Positions 63,901 to 64,000 of a stretch of 64,000 nt of DNA are shown in pieces. The DNA lies in assembly GCF_007995215.1 (NCBI RefSeq), contig NZ_VCDK01000005.1, forward strand, positions 186,001-250,000. Direction: 5' to 3'. The notes under the pieces are model-generated. The model did not search any database. It saw nothing but the letters and a program-made list of their open reading frames with translations, and was not told the DNA's origin. The position numbers and the translations under genes were made by a program. The DNA is from Shimia ponticola (GTDB taxonomy: Bacteria; Pseudomonadota; Alphaproteobacteria; Rhodobacterales; Rhodobacteraceae). Every line of letters starts with the position of its first letter. The first letter of the stretch is position 1.

Positions 63901-64000
63901 GCAAAAGACCGGAACTTACGCTTGTGGGCAGCCACCGTGACGCACGCGCAGCATTGCAACCGGGGCGGACGGATATGTGGGACCGGCGCAACGGGCACGG
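60990..64000 (+). CDS. dnaE2: Error-prone DNA polymerase DnaE2 (C-terminally truncated by window)
   Basis: The frame is open from the ATG at 60990 to the window end (1003 codons of an expected 1050-1150). N-terminal PHP domain ([26 protein letters not shown]), catalytic aspartates D416, D418 and D420 in [14 protein letters not shown], then [17 protein letters not shown] and [23 protein letters not shown]. It is the DnaE2/ImuC translesion polymerase that works with ImuA and ImuB in SOS mutagenesis. The exact LexA box in front fits; no imuAB precedes it. Confidence 0.95.
   Translation, partial: [1003 protein letters not shown]

Noticed and set aside
1-64000. tRNA, rRNA, transposase, integrase, toxin-antitoxin, restriction or known defence genes
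   Set aside because: None found when reading both strands; no cloverleaf-like sequence, DDE/tyrosine recombinase motif or nuclease-defence domain was recognised.

Overview
The window looks like a chromosomal segment of a marine alphaproteobacterium of the Rhodobacteraceae (Roseobacter group). The signs are a petABC cytochrome bc1 operon, a betaine-to-glycine demethylation operon, an ftsK/lolA region, a dnaE2 gene behind an alphaproteobacterial-type LexA box (GAAC-N7-GAAC), high GC, and dense overlapping ATGA/TGATG gene junctions. I see no rRNA, tRNA, CRISPR array, insertion sequence or prophage. All calls come from reading the sequence; no database search was run.

Layout. 0-3 kb: truncated sfsA, diverging from a four-gene operon (CinA-like domain, GNAT, AhpD-like, OmpA-like). 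3-12.6 kb: two thiolases; a cupin-XRE regulator with kbl and tdh (threonine to glycine plus acetyl-CoA); a gamma-glutamyltransferase; an RsbW-like/STAS partner-switch pair; a free-methionine sulfoxide reductase. 12.6-20.6 kb: an apparent operon with cupin-XRE regulator, LysE exporter, GFA-family protein, two dimethylglycine/sarcosine dehydrogenase-like flavoproteins, a betaine-homocysteine methyltransferase-like protein and a small membrane protein. This is a plausible route from glycine betaine to glycine. 20.6-30.1 kb: the most accessory-looking part. It has an AT-rich leader with dyads, three RTX-type calcium-binding proteins (one with a His-rich N-terminus) and a hybrid histidine kinase with two periplasmic solute-binding domains. 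No type I secretion genes are in view.

30-45 kb: mostly housekeeping (hspQ, AEC transporter, lytic transglycosylase lipoprotein, lolA, ftsK, aminotransferase, rsmD, ferredoxin-reductase-like flavoprotein, peroxiredoxin, MscS channel, PaiB-like protein, GST, outer-membrane barrel), with a GAF/HWE-type sensor kinase between lolA and ftsK. 45-48 kb: petABC with a clear terminator. 48-60.7 kb: Lrp-type regulator, aroC, CcdA/thioredoxin pair, exporters, HU, amn plus ade (AMP to adenine to hypoxanthine), topoisomerase IB, an ArsC-family reductase, YdcF and a class II aldolase. 60.99 kb to the end: dnaE2, cut by the window edge.

The strongest non-gene signals are: (1) a dispersed intergenic repeat, seen at 16.8, 50.0 and 60.8 kb, whose hairpin stem changes sequence between copies but keeps its pairing; (2) a tandem pair of 25-bp operator-like dyads ahead of the betaine operon; (3) a threonine dehydrogenase in which all four structural-zinc cysteines are replaced; (4) a perfect SOS-box match ahead of a dnaE2 that has no imuAB in front of it; and (5) a nested dyad ahead of the Lrp-type gene. 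I found no clearly new multi-gene defence or mobile system. The RTX cluster and the structured repeat family are the best candidates for something undescribed.
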